Below are positions 53,163-60,147 of a DNA stretch of 60,147 bases, piece after piece. A model generated the notes under the pieces. The model saw nothing but the letters and a program-made list of their open reading frames with translations, was not told the DNA's origin and did not search any database. How positions within the stretch are numbered: the stretch's first letter is position 1; each line of letters starts with the position of its first letter. The position numbers were made by a program, and so were the translations under genes. The stretch covers positions 1-60,147 of the forward strand of contig CAIMZI010000039.1 of NCBI GenBank assembly GCA_903845935.1, written 5' to 3'. Source of the stretch: an uncultured beta proteobacterium (lineage in GTDB: Bacteria > Pseudomonadota > Gammaproteobacteria > Burkholderiales > Burkholderiaceae_C).

Positions 53163-54830
53163 ATGGCAACAAGCGTCGCACGTCCGATGTCGGCGGAAGA
53201 GAAGAAGGTCATCTTTGCTTCCTCGCTGGGTACCGTTTTTGAGTGGTACGACTTTTATCTGTATGGTTCTTTGGCAGCCATCATTGCAAAACAGTTTTTC
53301 AGTGGCCTGGACCCCAGCGCCGCCTTCATCTTTGCCCTGTTGGCATTCGCCGCGGGCTTTCTGGTGCGCCCCTTCGGCGCGCTGGTGTTTGGCCGTCTGG
53401 GTGACATGATAGGACGCAAGTACACCTTTTTGGTGACCATTCTGATCATGGGCCTGTCGACCTTTATCGTCGGTATCCTGCCCAATTACGCCACCATAGG
53501 CTGGTTTGCCCCTATCGTTCTGATCGGCCTGCGCATGCTGCAGGGCCTGGCGTTGGGCGGCGAATACGGTGGCGCTGCCACCTATGTGGCCGAACACGCG
53601 CCTCATGGCAAGCGCGGTGCCTATACGTCGTGGATTCAGACCACCGCCACGGCCGGCCTGTTTCTCAGCCTGATTGTGATCACTGCCACCCGTACCCTGA
53701 TAGGCGAGGCGGCATTTTCCGAATGGGGCTGGCGCATTCCCTTTATCCTGTCGGTGTTGCTGCTTGGCGTGTCGGTGTATATCCGCATGAGCATGAATGA
53801 GTCACCGGCCTTTGCCAAGATGAAGGCCGAGGGCAAGACCTCCAAGGCGCCGCTGTCGGAGTCCTTTGGCCAGTGGAAGAACCTCAAGATCGTAATCCTG
53901 GCCCTGGTCGGCCTGACCGCCGGCCAGGCCGTGGTCTGGTACTCGGGCCAGTTTTATGCCCTGTTCTTCCTGACCCAGACGCTCAAGGTGGACGCCCTCA
54001 CGGCCAATGTGATGGTCGCGATCTCGCTGGTGATAGGCACGCCCTTCTTCGTGATCTTTGGCACGCTGTCCGACAAGATTGGCCGCAAGCCCATCATCAT
54101 GGCCGGTTGTCTGCTGGCGGTGCTGACCTATTTCCCGGTCTTCACGGCACTGACGGCTGCAGCCAATCCGGATCTGGCACGCGCCCAGCAGACCGCCAAG
54201 GTTGTTGTCATTGCTGATGCCAGCGAATGCTCGTTCCAGGGAAGTCCGGTGGCCCGCGAGATTGACTTCAAAAGCTCCTGCGACATCGCCAAGCGCTTTC
54301 TGGTGCAGAGCTCGGTGAGCTACAGCAATCTGGCAGCTGCCCCCGGTTCAGTGGCCAAGGTCGCGATTGGCGAGGTGGTGATCGAGGCGCCCGCTGCCGT
54401 CGTGCTCGACTCGAGGTTTGACGAGGCCAGCACCGAGCGCGTAACCGAGTTCAAAAAGGTCGTGGGCCAGGCGCTGAAGAATGCGGGCTATCCGGCCAAG
54501 GCCGATATGGCCAAGTTCAACAAGGGCATGGTGGCCCTGATCCTGACCTATCTGGTGATTCTGGTGACCATGGTCTACGGCCCGATTGCCGCCATGCTGG
54601 TGGAAATGTTCCCCACCCGCATTCGCTACACCTCCATGAGCCTGCCTTATCACATTGGCAATGGCTGGTTTGGCGGCCTGCTGCCGACCACGGCCTTTGC
54701 CATCGTGGCCCAGACCGGCAATATGTACAACGGCCTGTGGTACCCCATCATTATTGCGGGCGCCACGTTTGTGATCGGCATGCTGTTCATCAAGGAAACC
54801 AAGGACGTTGACATTTACGCCAACGACTGA
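53163..54830 (+). CDS. MFS transporter of the metabolite:H+ symporter family with soluble insertion
   Basis: A 555-residue inner-membrane transporter. The start SSLGTVFEWYDFYLYGSLAAI and the loop FGRLGDMIGRKYTF mark it as an MHS-type (ProP/ShiA/KgtP-like) symporter. Between two membrane helices, residues 335-452 form a polar, soluble insertion with Cys355 and Cys373. Usual family length is 420-450, so the insertion explains the excess. CAGGAGAC stands before the ATG at 53163; an earlier in-frame start at 53079 is less likely. The substrate is unknown; a carboxylate is plausible beside actP. Confidence 0.92.
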   Translation: MATSVARPMSAEEKKVIFASSLGTVFEWYDFYLYGSLAAIIAKQFFSGLDPSAAFIFALLAFAAGFLVRPFGALVFGRLGDMIGRKYTFLVTILIMGLSTFIVGILPNYATIGWFAPIVLIGLRMLQGLALGGEYGGAATYVAEHAPHGKRGAYTSWIQTTATAGLFLSLIVITATRTLIGEAAFSEWGWRIPFILSVLLLGVSVYIRMSMNESPAFAKMKAEGKTSKAPLSESFGQWKNLKIVILALVGLTAGQAVVWYSGQFYALFFLTQTLKVDALTANVMVAISLVIGTPFFVIFGTLSDKIGRKPIIMAGCLLAVLTYFPVFTALTAAANPDLARAQQTAKVVVIADASECSFQGSPVAREIDFKSSCDIAKRFLVQSSVSYSNLAAAPGSVAKVAIGEVVIEAPAAVVLDSRFDEASTERVTEFKKVVGQALKNAGYPAKADMAKFNKGMVALILTYLVILVTMVYGPIAAMLVEMFPTRIRYTSMSLPYHIGNGWFGGLLPTTAFAIVAQTGNMYNGLWYPIIIAGATFVIGMLFIKETKDVDIYAND

Positions 54831-54875
54831 AACGGTGAGTTAACGACCCGGCAACATTCGAGCCGGGCTGTTTTA

Positions 54876-54904
54876 AAGGGCCCTCTTTGGAGGGCCTTTT
54901 TTTG
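54876..54904 (+). terminator. Intrinsic terminator after the MFS gene
   Basis: A GC stem (GGCCCTC / GAGGGCC) with a four-base TTTG loop is followed by seven T. A smaller hairpin (CCCGGC...GCCGGG, 54847-54867) lies just before it. It separates the MFS gene from uvrA. Confidence 0.88.
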
Positions 54905-54986
54905 GCGCGCCTATGCATGGCAAGCCACAGACAAGGGGTACTGCTTAGCTCCTAGAATGTCTGTCCTCATTCGAAAGAGCAGCACC

Positions 54987-60147
<5,161 letters not shown>

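Noticed and set aside
54928..54986. LexA (SOS) box before uvrA
   Set aside because: I looked for CTGT-N8-ACAG; only partial halves (CTGT at 54960) occur with wrong spacing, so no site is called.

Overview
The window looks like chromosomal DNA of a betaproteobacterium of the order Burkholderiales, most likely the family Comamonadaceae (Rhodoferax/Polaromonas-like). This rests on the 23S/5S rRNA style, the corC-lnt-glyQ-glyS-gmhB gene order, the nrtABC-nirBD-nasA-cobA nitrate block under an ANTAR regulator, and the very long UvrA. The taxonomic call is an inference from protein families and synteny. Nearly all genes are ordinary, high-GC and tightly packed. I see no insertion sequence, prophage, tRNA gene or CRISPR array.

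Region 1 (1-8464) is housekeeping. It holds the 3' end of an rRNA operon (23S tail, 5S, strong terminator), a small FFLEELY-motif protein on the minus strand, then corC, lnt, glyQ, glyS, gmhB and a YgjP-like metallohydrolase. A perfect 24-bp inverted repeat stands just before glyQ.

Region 2 (8448-16554) is an acyl-CoA/leucine-type catabolic cluster. A LiuR-like MerR regulator is divergent from an MBL-fold hydrolase, with a perfect 24-bp palindrome between them. A 22-bp copy of the palindrome core stands before the thiolase-acyl-CoA dehydrogenase-MBL operon 3.7 kb away. A hotdog thioesterase, an LTA-synthase-type transferase and a beta-carbonic anhydrase lie between.

Region 3 (16587-25728) holds small overlapping housekeeping and uncharacterised genes: rhodanese, YchJ, HAD phosphatase, MYG1, a zinc-type alcohol dehydrogenase, a decayed SRPBCC pseudogene, ghrA, a YbaK-DUF1289 fusion, a DsbA-like isomerase, a cNMP/CBS/DUF294 protein with a DEDDh exonuclease, and an orphan XRE regulator.

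Region 4 (25887-42059) covers signalling and nitrate assimilation. A PAS-LuxR protein and a giant CheB-CheR-PAS protein overlap on the minus strand, divergent from nasT. Downstream of nasT lies a long leader with an NtrC-like site, a sigma-54 promoter and an intrinsic terminator that NasT probably controls. Then come the nitrate ABC transporter (nrtABC), nitrite reductase (nirBD), nitrate reductase (nasA) and the sirohaem methyltransferase (cobA). Together they would import nitrate, reduce it to ammonium and supply the sirohaem cofactor. A 34-codon ORF that mimics the NasA N-terminus sits just before nasA.

Region 5 (42130-60147) starts with a LysE exporter and a carboxymuconolactone decarboxylase-like protein. 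A two-partner secretion operon (tpsB, tpsA with 78-bp and 258-bp internal repeats, and a FecR-domain protein) follows. Then come actP-yjcH for acetate uptake, an MHS-type MFS transporter with a large soluble insertion, and a tandem-duplicated uvrA that runs off the end of the window.
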